Shown: positions 1-9,421 of the stretch, one piece after another | Numbering within the stretch: position 1 is the stretch's first letter | Layout: each line of letters opens with the position of its first letter | Assembly (NCBI RefSeq): GCF_000004825.1 | Contig: NW_008805074.1 | Location: 620,001-684,000 of the forward strand | Direction: 5' to 3' | Origin: Heterostelium album PN500 | Taxonomy: Eukaryota; Evosea; Eumycetozoa; Acytosteliales; Acytosteliaceae | DNA: 64,000 nt | Position numbers and translations under genes: made by a program | The notes under the pieces: generated by a model | What the model was told of the DNA's origin: nothing | Seen by the model: the letters and a program-made list of their open reading frames with translations, nothing else | Database searches by the model: none

Positions 1-60
1 GTTTTTAAAAAAAAAATAGTGTTGATTTTAACTCTATTTAATTATTTCTCATTGGTAGTC

Positions 61-560
61 AACCAAAATTCATAACTCTTTGCGATCAAATCTCTCAAAT
101 CAATTGAAATCAGTCGTGAAGATTTCGTCTATATCAAAGAGTTATAGTTGATTGTGAACGATCAAGTTCAATCTTTCAAAGCTGCGGCGATACTCAGTTT
201 GTTTGGATACGATGAAAACGAAGACCTTTGTCGTTGCAGTTGTACCTATAATAGAGGACATTAAACCAATGATATCTAACAATAATCAAACCGATGGTTG
301 GATAGAGTTTTGTCAGAGATTATCAAACAACAAAAAATTTTCATTGTCAAACTATTGTACCACAAGATAAGAGAACAATCGTTTTTCGATTTGGTAACAG
401 ATTGTTTTGTTCAATCATAAGCATTGAACACAACCCTTTCAAGACTGAAATATGAAATGATATACTCGATGAATCATTTTATACGATGCATTCAGCCAAC
501 ACAACTATAAACAAACTTACACTCTTCAATCTCGATGATCAACATCTTCAATGGACAACC
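61..560 (+). pseudogene. Decayed coding sequence of unknown family
   Basis: From about position 85 one forward frame reads like real protein, with pieces such as SIEISREDFVYIKEL, QSFKAAAILSLFGYDENED and LSEIIKQQKIFIVKLL. It is broken by stops at 145-147 (TAG) and several later points, and it becomes less protein-like after about 560. Local G+C is higher than in the surrounding spacer. No start codon, splice pattern or known domain could be identified. I read it as a decayed gene or gene-family remnant. The left end may lie outside the window. Confidence 0.35.
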
Positions 561-1808
561 AACATATTGACACACAAACAATCATATCAGAAATCTAAAT
601 ATTCTATCTTTTTTTAAATCATTTTCGAATACTCATAATATCCCAGAAACATTTAAACTTTTTTTCATCCTACTATCCAAAACAATTTTCCTTTTTAGTT
701 GCAAAAAACAAATCTTTCATGGAAAGGCTAAATCTGTTAAACATTGAAAATCAAACAAATATTGAAATCTACCGAACCATCAAAGATAAATTTATCATAC
801 AAAAAAAACAAAAACGAACAACATCAAGTTGAAAATGTTGATTAAATTTAATAAATAAAAATAAACAAAAATGAAATTTATTATTTTAAAGATTATGAAT
901 CTTATTTCAAAACTTTGTTAGGCATTGGAAGAGGTCAACAAACTAGGTTATAAAATTTCTTAATAAAGTAATCATGAGAAAACAATTTGTGTGATGTGTG
1001 GTTATCAAAAAAATGTATCTTCAATAAAATAAATAATAATAAAATATAAAAAAAAATTTTAATTGACCCAGGCTATCAAAAAAAAAAAACAAACTTACCA
1101 TTTTAGTAAAATTTGCAAATTTTATAAATTAAAGTAGGTTTTTTATTTAATGAAAAAACTAAAAAAAAAATTGTTTACCATATATTAAGGTATCGAATTT
1201 TTGCATCATCTCAAACAAGATTGAAAGTTGAATTTTTTTTATTGCTTTTATTTTTTCCAATTCAATGAAAACAATTACAAGCTCATTTAAAATTTTAATT
1301 AATTTTATTGCTCCAATAACGAATCATTATTAAAATTAATGAATTGTTTTTATTGTTGTTTTGACAAAAAGGAATAAACATATATAATCAATAGTCAGCT
1401 GAACGAACCTTTTTCTTTTGGATCAAAATTTTGACCTGCATATTCATTCCTATTATAACAATACAATTTTATATAATACTAGAATAGTATCTATTACCAT
1501 ACAGTAAAATAAATAACAAACTTTCAATTTTATTTTTTGCAACTTCAAAACTTTTTAACTTTTTGCAAATTTTAATTTATCTAGTAGATAAAAAGATAAG
1601 AATCATTTTTTATTAATATTAAAATTAAAATTAAAAAAGATTATAACATTAATCATATTATGTAAGTATAGTTTTACTAAAAATAATTAAAACAATCAAT
1701 CAATCAATATCAATAAATCAATAATCAATATCTTATTTTATTTTGTTTTTTGTTTTATTTTTATTGATATTCTTATTACTTTATTCATATTTCTCTTTAT
1801 TTCTATGT
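561..1808. other. A/T-rich spacer, no gene seen
   Basis: This stretch is very A/T-rich with many A and T homopolymers. A short open piece around 700-830 might be the tail of the decayed sequence to its left, but there is too little to call. I see no RNA gene or convincing exon. Confidence 0.5.
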
Positions 1809-2575
1809 ATCATACGCCAATCTTAATCAATTGTTTATATCCATTTTTCATGTCTATTTTGACAAACACACTAACACTTAAACACACTTTTATAACCAAT
1901 ACCACCACAAAAACACCTTTTAAAAAAATCCAATATTTATCATTTTTTTCTACCACTTTGGAAAATGTGTGTTTGAAATCTGATGGTTTGATAAATCATT
2001 CTTAAGAGTTGTTGTAATTTTTGAATTATATTTTCATCAATAAAGATAATGAGACTTTTGGAATGATTGAAAGAAATGATTGTATTCAAAAGTCGATCAA
2101 AAATAGAAATATTATCTAGATCATCTGTATATTTATAATGAAAGATATAATTTTTGTTCTCCACTTTCAATATTATTTGTTTGTTATTTCTATTGTTCTT
2201 TTATTATAAATAATTCTTTCTTTGTTTCTATCATAAGAAGATATTATTGCTCATTTTATAAAAACTACATCAATATAATTACTTTGGTGTTTTTAAATAA
2301 TATAAATGGATCAATAACATATTGATTTGTTTAAATATACCTGGTAATAAAACACTCGGTCATTCTCATTATAATAATGGATAGAAATAAAATCATGGAT
2401 GTTTTTGTATTTTAAAGATTTACAACAGTGTTGGCTCTTCTTTTTCAAAAAACGTTCAACAATGGCTTTTCCAATTCTGTATGTATGTGCCACTTTTTCA
2501 AAAAAAGACAACAAAACCATACTATAAAATAATATCAAACCATCTTTTAAATCTGAAGGGATTTTGGTAGAATTT
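1809..2575 (-). pseudogene. Possible decayed or unrecognised multi-exon gene
   Basis: Three protein-like pieces lie in order on the minus strand. The first, about 2575-2311, includes IPSDLKDGLILFYSMVLLSF and could end at a splice donor CAG|GTATAT near 2340. The second, about 2185-1940, includes KYTDDLDNISIFDRLLNTII. The third, about 2005-1809, reads FIKPSDFKHTFSKVVEKNDK in a different frame overlapping the end of the second. No initiating ATG is seen, and joining piece two to piece three needs a frameshift or an unseen intron. This could be a degraded gene or a poorly conserved functional one. No family is recognised. Confidence 0.3.
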
Positions 2576-3306
2576 ATACCTATGGTTCAAACAACAACTC
2601 TAACATTAACTTTGATATTATTATAATCGATTCTAATAAATTTTGAGGGAGAGAGAGAGCGAATTAATAGTTTAGTTGTTAACACACCATCCAACTTTAA
2701 AATATTAAATTGTTTACCCTCTGCTTACTTTAAACTTATATCTTTTAATTAAATTTAATTAATAACAATCATATCCACAATAATTAAATTGAACACATCA
2801 TCATCATAGCACCATTTTAAATTCAATATAAATATCAATGTTTGCAATTCAATATTATTTGTTTTAAAAGTTATAAGTTATAAAAAAAACCAGGATAATT
2901 TTTTTTAAACTACACCATTTATAACAAACACTAACAAATTTTAAAATAACTAATAAATATCAATTTTCAATTTTATTTTTATCTATCTTTTAAATTCATA
3001 ATATTAATTATTTGTTTTATTCTATTGTTTTGGTTAATTAATTATTTATTATTGTTGTTGTTATTTTGACAATTTTTTTTTATTTAATATTGGAAATCTA
3101 AAACTTTGTAAAAACCAATAAAAATAATTTTTTATTTATTTCATTGGCATTTATATCATTTAATTATTTATTTATTTTATTTTATTTATTTATTTAAATT
3201 CCAATTCATTTTGGTTTTTTTTATCCTTTAATTTAATATTTTTATTAATTTATTAATTAAATTCTATTAATTTCAGAATTTAGATTTCTAAAAACTAAAT
3301 TATAAT
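2576..3306. other. A/T-rich spacer and probable promoter of the downstream gene
   Basis: The spacer is more than 80% A/T by eye, with long T runs just upstream of the ATG at 3307, as is usual for dictyostelid promoters. It also contains a short GAGAGAGAG tract near 2648. I see no gene in it. Confidence 0.5.
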
Positions 3307-4758
3307 ATGAAGTATCAAGAAGAGAAAATAATAATATCTAAACTTAAATCAATTTTAAATAAAGTAAATAGTGGAAACAATAATAATAATAATAGTAGTA
3401 ATAATAGTTCCACTTCTTCCTTATCATCTTTATTATCACCATTAAAAACACATCCAAATAGAAGAAATAAACAAAGTCAACTAAAGAAAAAACAACTACA
3501 ACTAGAAAATAAATTAAAAAAGAAATTAGGAAATAATAAAAATATTAAAATAGACAACGATAATAATAATAATAATAGTGATAGTAATAGTAATAATAGT
3601 AACCTGTCATTAATGGAGACAAAGTCTGTCAGTAAATTCAATAGTCATCCAAACCACTCGAGTCCATTCAGAAAACCTATAAAGAAGTCCAGCTCCTACT
3701 ATGAACTGCTCAATGGTACTGTCAATGTCGGAACGTCGCACTTTGATCTGCAGCAACAAAAGATGCTCCACGAGGAAATGGACGGTCTCCAAGAGAAAGA
3801 CGGCGACGACGATGAACCACCTATACACCACCTGAACAACAGCGCCGAAGAACAACTCGAACAACAACAAAACCTATATATACAACAGCAATTTATATCG
3901 CTAAGTCAGTTTGAAACTAGACCTCGTGTGGAATCGATCGACGATTGGTTCCGTCAACCCGAGGACTGGGAGATCAATCTAAAGTACCTCTACAAATGGA
4001 AATGGAGAATCGAAATGGAGAAACACTTTAGACGTTACCGTAAGAATAGAATCAGACTGATACAAGATCAACTATTCCGTCAATTTGGAACGACAACAAA
4101 TAGAAAAATTGAGAAAATCAATGAAGAAGATGAAGAAGAAGAGGGAGTACAACAACAACAACTTGTAAATATTGATGATAATGAATGGAATAGTCTGCCT
4201 CACGATCCAATGTATTTAAATCAACTTCAAAACAATTTGGATAGATTATGTTTTAGTGAATCGGAACATGAGACAACAACTACAACATCATCATCAACAA
4301 CTGTCATTTCCTCCTCAATGACTAAAACATCAACGACATCAACTACTACTACTTCGTATATTAATACATATGATATTGGTGACTATGATCTTGATATTGA
4401 CATTGATGACGAAGAGAGTCTTAAAGATCTGGATTTGGAGATTGACGATGAGTCTGGTGTGCTCTATGCTGTTTACCGTTCGCCAATGCTCACGTCGTCG
4501 TCGTCGGATTGTGGAATCAGCAGTGGTGTCAAGAGCAGAACGTCATCGATAGATTCGATCATCGAGAGAATATATATCGATGAGAAGATTGTCGATGTCA
4601 ACGAGGAATGCCCACCGACCAAGGAAGAGAATGACATGTTTGAAAAGATGTTGACCGATATCAAGAACATTCAAATTCCAACGATGGAATATGATTTCAA
4701 CTCTACGAGAACTGATAATACGCCATGGATTGCTCAAGCATCTGAAGCTTGTGAATAG
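3307..4758 (+). CDS. Hypothetical low-complexity protein, 483 aa
   Basis: A single uninterrupted frame of 483 codons starts at ATG 3307, the first in-frame ATG after the A/T-rich leader. I do not recognise the family. The first 100 residues are basic and rich in Asn and Ser runs (N-runs near residues 24-32 and 84-99). Residues about 212-250 form the most ordered-looking part, rich in Trp, Arg and Lys (DWFRQPEDWEINLKYLYKWK, then a stretch dense in Arg). After this come an acidic Glu run, Thr/Ser tracts near 320-350, and an Asp/Glu-rich section DIGDYDLDIDIDDEESLKDL. There is no signal peptide or membrane segment, so it is probably cytosolic or nuclear. Codon use in the middle and at the end is typical of genes in the window, which supports a real CDS. 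Function unknown. Confidence 0.75.
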   Translation: MKYQEEKIIISKLKSILNKVNSGNNNNNNSSNNSSTSSLSSLLSPLKTHPNRRNKQSQLKKKQLQLENKLKKKLGNNKNIKIDNDNNNNNSDSNSNNSNLSLMETKSVSKFNSHPNHSSPFRKPIKKSSSYYELLNGTVNVGTSHFDLQQQKMLHEEMDGLQEKDGDDDEPPIHHLNNSAEEQLEQQQNLYIQQQFISLSQFETRPRVESIDDWFRQPEDWEINLKYLYKWKWRIEMEKHFRRYRKNRIRLIQDQLFRQFGTTTNRKIEKINEEDEEEEGVQQQQLVNIDDNEWNSLPHDPMYLNQLQNNLDRLCFSESEHETTTTTSSSTTVISSSMTKTSTTSTTTTSYINTYDIGDYDLDIDIDDEESLKDLDLEIDDESGVLYAVYRSPMLTSSSSDCGISSGVKSRTSSIDSIIERIYIDEKIVDVNEECPPTKEENDMFEKMLTDIKNIQIPTMEYDFNSTRTDNTPWIAQASEACE

Positions 4759-5167
4759 AATAATAGAATCATATTATATACATATATTTTTTAAAAAAAA
4801 AACAAAAACCAACAAAAAAAAAAAAAAACAAAATTTTAAACAATTTTTTTTTTTTTTTTTTATAATTACCAAATGTAAATGTTTAATAAACAAATCAAAT
4901 CAAATCATTAATTTCATCTTATCTTATATTCCTATAATTAGTTTGAATCAATAATTATCTGTTTGGTTGTTATACAGTAGTTGCAAGTAAGTTCACTTAA
5001 GTTTGTATGTTTGTGTCAGTTGGAAAAAACAAAAAAATTCAAAATTTTTTTTTAAAAATTTAATTTAATTTTATTTTTGATTACTTATATAACTGTGAAG
5101 ATTATAGATATTTTATATTAATATAACAGACAGATAGATATATATATATATATATATAGATAAAATC
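4759..5167. other. Spacer with homopolymers and a TA microsatellite
   Basis: This is the 3' flank of the upstream gene and the promoter of the RTF1 gene. It holds a long poly-T run near 4843-4861 and a (TA)n tract at about 5137-5157 just before the next ATG. No gene seen. Confidence 0.5.
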
Positions 5168-7142
5168 ATGACAAAAGGAAAGAGAAATAGCGATGATGAA
5201 GATTTAGATGAACAGTTATTGTCGGTCACCGAGAAGAGACCAAACAAGAAAACAAAGTCTGACACACCGACTCGAGGTAAATCAACCTCATCAAGAGGAA
5301 AATCAACGAGAGGAAAGAAAGAGTATGTTATAATGCTATTAAATACAATATATTCAATTGATATCGATTAAATCTGATTACTTATTATTAACGATATTAA
5401 TAACTCATTGTAATAGCTTTGAACAACAATCAGATGAAGAGGTATTTGACGATGGTTACGATGAGGATATGTACGAAAATGAAGAAGACAGAATAAAACT
5501 ATCAAAGTTATCGCAATTCGAGAGAGAAGATATCATTGCTGAAAGATATGAAAAGAGAAGAGAACTAAAAGAAAGATGGGATCAACAACAAAAGTTAAAA
5601 CAAATTGAAAGTATGTAGAGAGTTAATTAGTACTATTCATTGATTCTTCTTCTTCTTCTTCTTTTATTAATTTACACTGTTGTTTTGTTTTGTTTGTTTG
5701 TTTGTTTTCTTTTAGAGAGTAAAGGTGGAAGTAGCAGTAGTAAAAATAAAGTAGAACAAGAAAAAGAAAAAGAAAGAGAAAAGGAGAAGGAAAAAGAGAG
5801 AGAAAGAGAAAGAGAGAAAGAATCAAGAGAGAAAGAGTCAAGAGAGAAAGAATCGTCGTCTACACGCGAGAAAGATAGGGGCGATGACAGAGTGGGAGGC
5901 AGCAGCAGAAGACAATCGGAAAAAGAGATATCGAAAGACAGTAAATCGAGTAAAGCTCTCAAAGATATGATACAGAAGCGTGAGAAGAAAGACCAAAAGA
6001 AGTTCGAAATGGAACACGACTATATTCGCGAGAAGGAAGCAGAGATGGAGCGTGAATCGCGCATCAAGCGAAAGATCGAGAAGTACCTGCAGCAACTCGA
6101 TATCCAGACGCTTAATCAAGTGCGTCTCTCACGTAACATGCTGGTGAAGTGGGTCGATCAACCCTACTTTGAAAAGTACGCGCCAAAGTTCTTGGTGCGT
6201 GTGGTCATTGGACAGCACAACAACAATCCGATCTACAGAATCGGTGAGATTCTCGAAGTGAAGGTCGGACCGAAACTCTACAAAGTGGAGAACAAAGAGA
6301 CCGATAAGATTCTGATACTGAGCTATGCAGGCGCCAAGAAGGAGTTTGGCATTGAGAACGTCTCGAACAATCCGATCACACCGTCCGAGCACGAAAAGTG
6401 GATCACCGACATGTGTCGCGCCGACCAGGAGTTGCCTTCGGCCGAGCTGATCCAGTCGAAGATCAACGACATCAAGAAGGCCTCCGACTACATCTACACC
6501 GATCTCGACATTGAGAAGCGTGCCTCCGAACGCCAGAAATACAACAAGCAACCACTGAATATCGCCTTTGAGAAGGCGAAGCTCATCGCCAAGCGTGACA
6601 CCTTTGAGCCGACCTCCAAAGAGTACCAGGAGGTGTGCGCGCAAATCGAGGAGTACAGCAGGATGACAATGGACATCAAGCAGCGAAAGACCGACGAAGA
6701 TCGTGCACTGAAAATCAATCAGAAGAACAAGAACTTCAACTTCAAACAGCAACACTCTCAGATCCAGACCGCTCCGACCAACGAAAACGACCCGTTCGCA
6801 CGTAGAAAAACACGTGCCTCTGCTGTGGTCGTCGGTGAGCACAACAAGGTGCAGACGGCATCGCCATCGTCAGCGATGCTTTCGCCCTCACAAAACAACA
6901 ACGGTGAATCAGAGAATAAACACAAGAAGGAGAAAGAAGTCGAGAAAACTCTCAGAGAAATACATCTCAGCATTGAGTTGGACATTCAGATTCCCGACAA
7001 CGTCAGTAAAGTCGCCAACGCATTGCCAATGAGAAAGAAACGACCAATCAAATCTTTAAATGGCGACACAAACAACGATGCCAACAAAAATAGTATGACC
7101 GTCGAAGAGTATATTGAATTGAGAAATACCAACAGAAGATAG
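5168..7142 (+). CDS. rtf1: RTF1, PAF1-complex subunit (three exons, 591 aa)
   Basis: Exons 5168-5322, 5417-5610 and 5716-7142 join in frame (introns GTATGT...TAG and GTATGT...TAG) to give 591 residues. RTF1 is a subunit of the nuclear PAF1 complex. It couples elongating RNA polymerase II to histone H2B ubiquitination and binds Spt5 through its Plus3 domain. The Plus3 domain is visible at about residues 244-350 (QVRLSRNMLVKWVDQPYFEK, YRIGEILEVKVGPKLYKVE, then KWITDM). The N-terminal acidic region and a charged helical segment (EREDIIAERYEKRRELKERW) match the usual RTF1 layout. Between them is a long Glu/Lys/Arg repeat that is expanded here. The C-terminal third is predicted helical and charged. 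Total length is close to other RTF1 proteins. Identification is confident. Splice sites are by inspection. Confidence 0.9.
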
Positions 7143-7501
7143 ATTATCACATGTGTTTCTACAATTAAAAAAATACAAAAAAAAAAACAAAAACATTCCG
7201 AATAAAATATAACTTAAATTTGTAACACTTCTCTCTCTAAAAATATCCAAATATTTATTTGTTCGTTTAAACTTGACATATTAATTAATCAAGTCAATCA
7301 AGTAAATCAAAGAAAGTCTTAGAACAAAGTGAATTACTATCCAATTTTTAATAAACTGGCAATCCTTTTAACAGAGCTATAATTTTAATCATCAAGTATA
7401 TAAATCAGCACTCATCAAGATATTTGATCCTATTGTTTTTTGAAAAAAAATATAGATATTTTAAAAAGTTAGGCTTTTTTTTTTTAAAATGAGGGAATCA
7501 G

Positions 7502-7527
7502 AATTTTGTTGGGACACTAACAAAATT
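7502..7527. repeat. Short inverted repeat (9-bp arms, 8-base loop)
   Basis: AATTTTGTT at 7502-7510 and AACAAAATT at 7519-7527 are perfect reverse complements around the loop GGGACACT. It lies about 360 bases after the RTF1 stop codon, so it could be a 3' structure or chance in A/T-rich DNA. Confidence 0.5.
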
Positions 7528-7655
7528 ACCTTTTTTAGTTTTTCGTTTTTATGGACAATAAAATAGAGGGTTTAAGACCTCCTCACAAATCTAAAACAAA
7601 ATCTCAATCTGGGTTTATGGCGTGATTGGAATTTAAATCTAATGATTATGATGGT

Positions 7656-7711
7656 TACTTTAACAACTAGTCCATCCATCATTCCTTAGAACCAAACTAG
7701 TTGTTAAAGTA
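7656..7711. repeat. Perfect 16-bp inverted repeat with 24-base loop
   Basis: TACTTTAACAACTAGT at 7656-7671 is the exact reverse complement of ACTAGTTGTTAAAGTA at 7696-7711. The loop (7672-7695) is relatively C-rich (CCATCCATCATTCC...). The arms are not simple repeats, so chance pairing is unlikely. The whole element is 56 bases and lies about 100 bases before the small secreted-protein gene. It may be a cis-regulatory palindrome, a small hairpin RNA or a remnant of a small inverted-repeat element. Confidence 0.7.
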
Positions 7712-7810
7712 CTCAGTTAGTAGTAAATCTACAAGTAAATCAGATATATAACTGAATTATTAAATAAATAAATAAAAAATAGTTTAGTTTACATTCAAAA
7801 AAAAAAAAAA

Positions 7811-8305
7811 ATGTTTAAACAATTATTAACAGTTATTTTTGTTTTGACTGTGATCGTTATGACATCAACAGCAGAATCTATCGAGCTCTGTGGTGTATGC
7901 GAAAATAAAAAACTTCAATCATGTTCCTCTAATGCTGGCTCAACAAAATGTGTAACAATACCTCTTCAAAAATGCTTGTAAGTGTAGTAATAACAATTAA
8001 TCTTAATAATTATATTTACTAACTAATAAAAATAAAAAATAAAAAGTACTTTCGATGATATATGTACAGGTGAACCATATGGAAAAGCATACTATATTAA
8101 ATCGATTGCAAGAGGTGAAGTCGATGGTTTGGAATATCCATCTGTTGCTACTTGTAAAGATGAAGCAATGGGTATTTCCATTACTCAAGATTGTGATACT
8201 TGTGCATCCGGTACTACTCTAAAATGTAACTCCGGTAATTCTGCATATACCATACAGATATTCTCAATTGCTATCATTTCAACGCTAGCAATATTATCAA
8301 TTTAA
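7811..8305 (+). CDS. Small Cys-rich secreted, probably GPI-anchored protein (two exons, 141 aa)
   Basis: Exons 7811-7977 and 8047-8305 join through a GTAAGT...AAAAG intron to give 141 residues. Residues 1-21 (MFKQLLTVIFVLTVIVMTST plus A) form a clear signal peptide. The mature part has paired cysteines (CGVC, CSSNAGSTKC, CDTC) and no known domain. The last residues after a small-residue patch (NSGNSA) are hydrophobic (YTIQIFSIAIISTLAILSI) and end at the stop, the usual form of a GPI-attachment signal. The likely product is therefore a cell-surface protein. The family is not recognised, although small proteins of this plan are common in dictyostelids. The continuous frame across the intron and the two terminal hydrophobic signals make the model convincing. 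Confidence 0.75.
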
Positions 8306-8432
8306 ATAAAATATATATATAGATAGATATTATAATAATTATTATTATTATTATTTTAATTTTTATGTATAAATTTGATATACATTTGTGAATGTGATAT
8401 AAATCAATTGATTGTCGTTGTTGTTGTTGTTT

Positions 8433-9019
8433 TTAAACATTTCCATTTTCTGTTGGTGGTGTTGTAGTTGTTGTTGTCGTTTGTAAATTTAAATCTTTCT
8501 CCATTGTAAATCTAACATCATCGGTGAATGCTACTGGATCTAATCTTTCTACTGCTTCCTCTACAATCTATGTTTTTGTTTTCATGTTAATGGTTGATTA
8601 GTATATTGTATTTAATACTAAATCTGCTTTGTGATGCGTAAGTTTCATGTTTTTTAACATACAAGATGTATTTCGACCTCGGTTGTCGGTGCTAAATTAA
8701 TGATTTGAAGAGTCTCTGCCTTTGTAAGCTTGTTTTGTTTGCATAGTTCTTTTGTCTCCTTTACGATTTCATCTGTTTGTTTGGCAGCCGGTGTAGTCTC
8801 AAGATAGCCAACCACACTCGACACGAATTCATTGAGTAACGCTTGTCCTTTTATTTTTCTCTTATGTTTTAACAAGTTTAAAACTTCATAATTTGTAATC
8901 AATTCATCATATTTATTTGATATACTATAGTAGTTATTATTATTATAATTTGATGATTTGATTAATAATAAAATTATATAAGAAAAATATCGTATATTGT
9001 ATTTTATTTACATTTTCAT
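8433..9019 (-). CDS. rpc9: RNA polymerase III subunit RPC9 (C17/CRCP), three exons, 134 aa
   Basis: Exons on the minus strand are 9019-9012, 8924-8663 and 8567-8433, giving 134 residues. The first exon is only 8 bases (ATGAAAAT). The product is the Rpb4-like stalk subunit RPC9/C17 of RNA polymerase III, which pairs with RPC8/C25 and takes part in initiation at tRNA and 5S genes. Diagnostic matches to the family are ITNYEVLNLL near the start and KLTKAETLQIINLAPTTEVE before the last intron, followed by a short acidic helix (VEEAVERLDP) as in human CRCP. The C-terminus ends in a Thr-rich tail. Without the 8-base exon there is no ATG in frame, which argues for the micro-exon. The gene is divergent from the cysteinyl-tRNA synthetase gene. 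Confidence 0.85.
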
Positions 9020-9421
9020 AATTATTCTTTTCTTTTCTTTTCTTTTACCCTGGGATGTGACTAATACTGCTGTTTAAACAAAACAAAACAAAACAAGTGT
9101 TGTATAAATGGATAAAGATGTAATGTGGTTTTGTGAATCGAGCTTGATGCAAATAATTCTTTGAAATTTAACAAATAACTAAAACCAAATTACAACATTC
9201 AAATTTTATTTCCTTTTTTTTTTTTTTTTGTTTTTTTTTGTTTTTTTATGAAGAACCGACTGTTGACTAAACACCACCTTCAAATTTAATCATTTTATCA
9301 ATATTTATTTTTGTTTTAAACAAACAAGTTGTGGTTTAATTAATTGTTTTTTTTGTAACATCATTTTAAAAATAACAATTATTATATTATTATTAAATAA
9401 AATATATAGATAGATAGTGAA
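9020..9421. promoter_or_regulatory. Shared divergent promoter region of RPC9 and cysteinyl-tRNA synthetase
   Basis: These 402 bases separate two divergent ATGs (9019 minus, 9422 plus) and must hold both promoters. The region contains T runs, an AAAACAAAACAAAACAAAA tract near 9078, a (TCTTT)n pyrimidine tract at about 9026-9047 and AGATAGATAG just before the plus-strand ATG. No defined factor site is recognised. Confidence 0.5.

Larger units (their letters stand above)
7143..7810. other. Spacer with two inverted repeats
   Basis: No protein gene is seen. The spacer contains a 9-bp perfect inverted repeat at 7502-7527 and a 16-bp perfect inverted repeat at 7656-7711, which are listed separately. 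A poly-A run directly precedes the ATG at 7811. Confidence 0.5.

Noticed and set aside
6129-6842. 237-codon open frame on the minus strand
   Set aside because: Exact antisense of the RTF1 Plus3 region. Open because of codon bias on the real strand, with no family resemblance.
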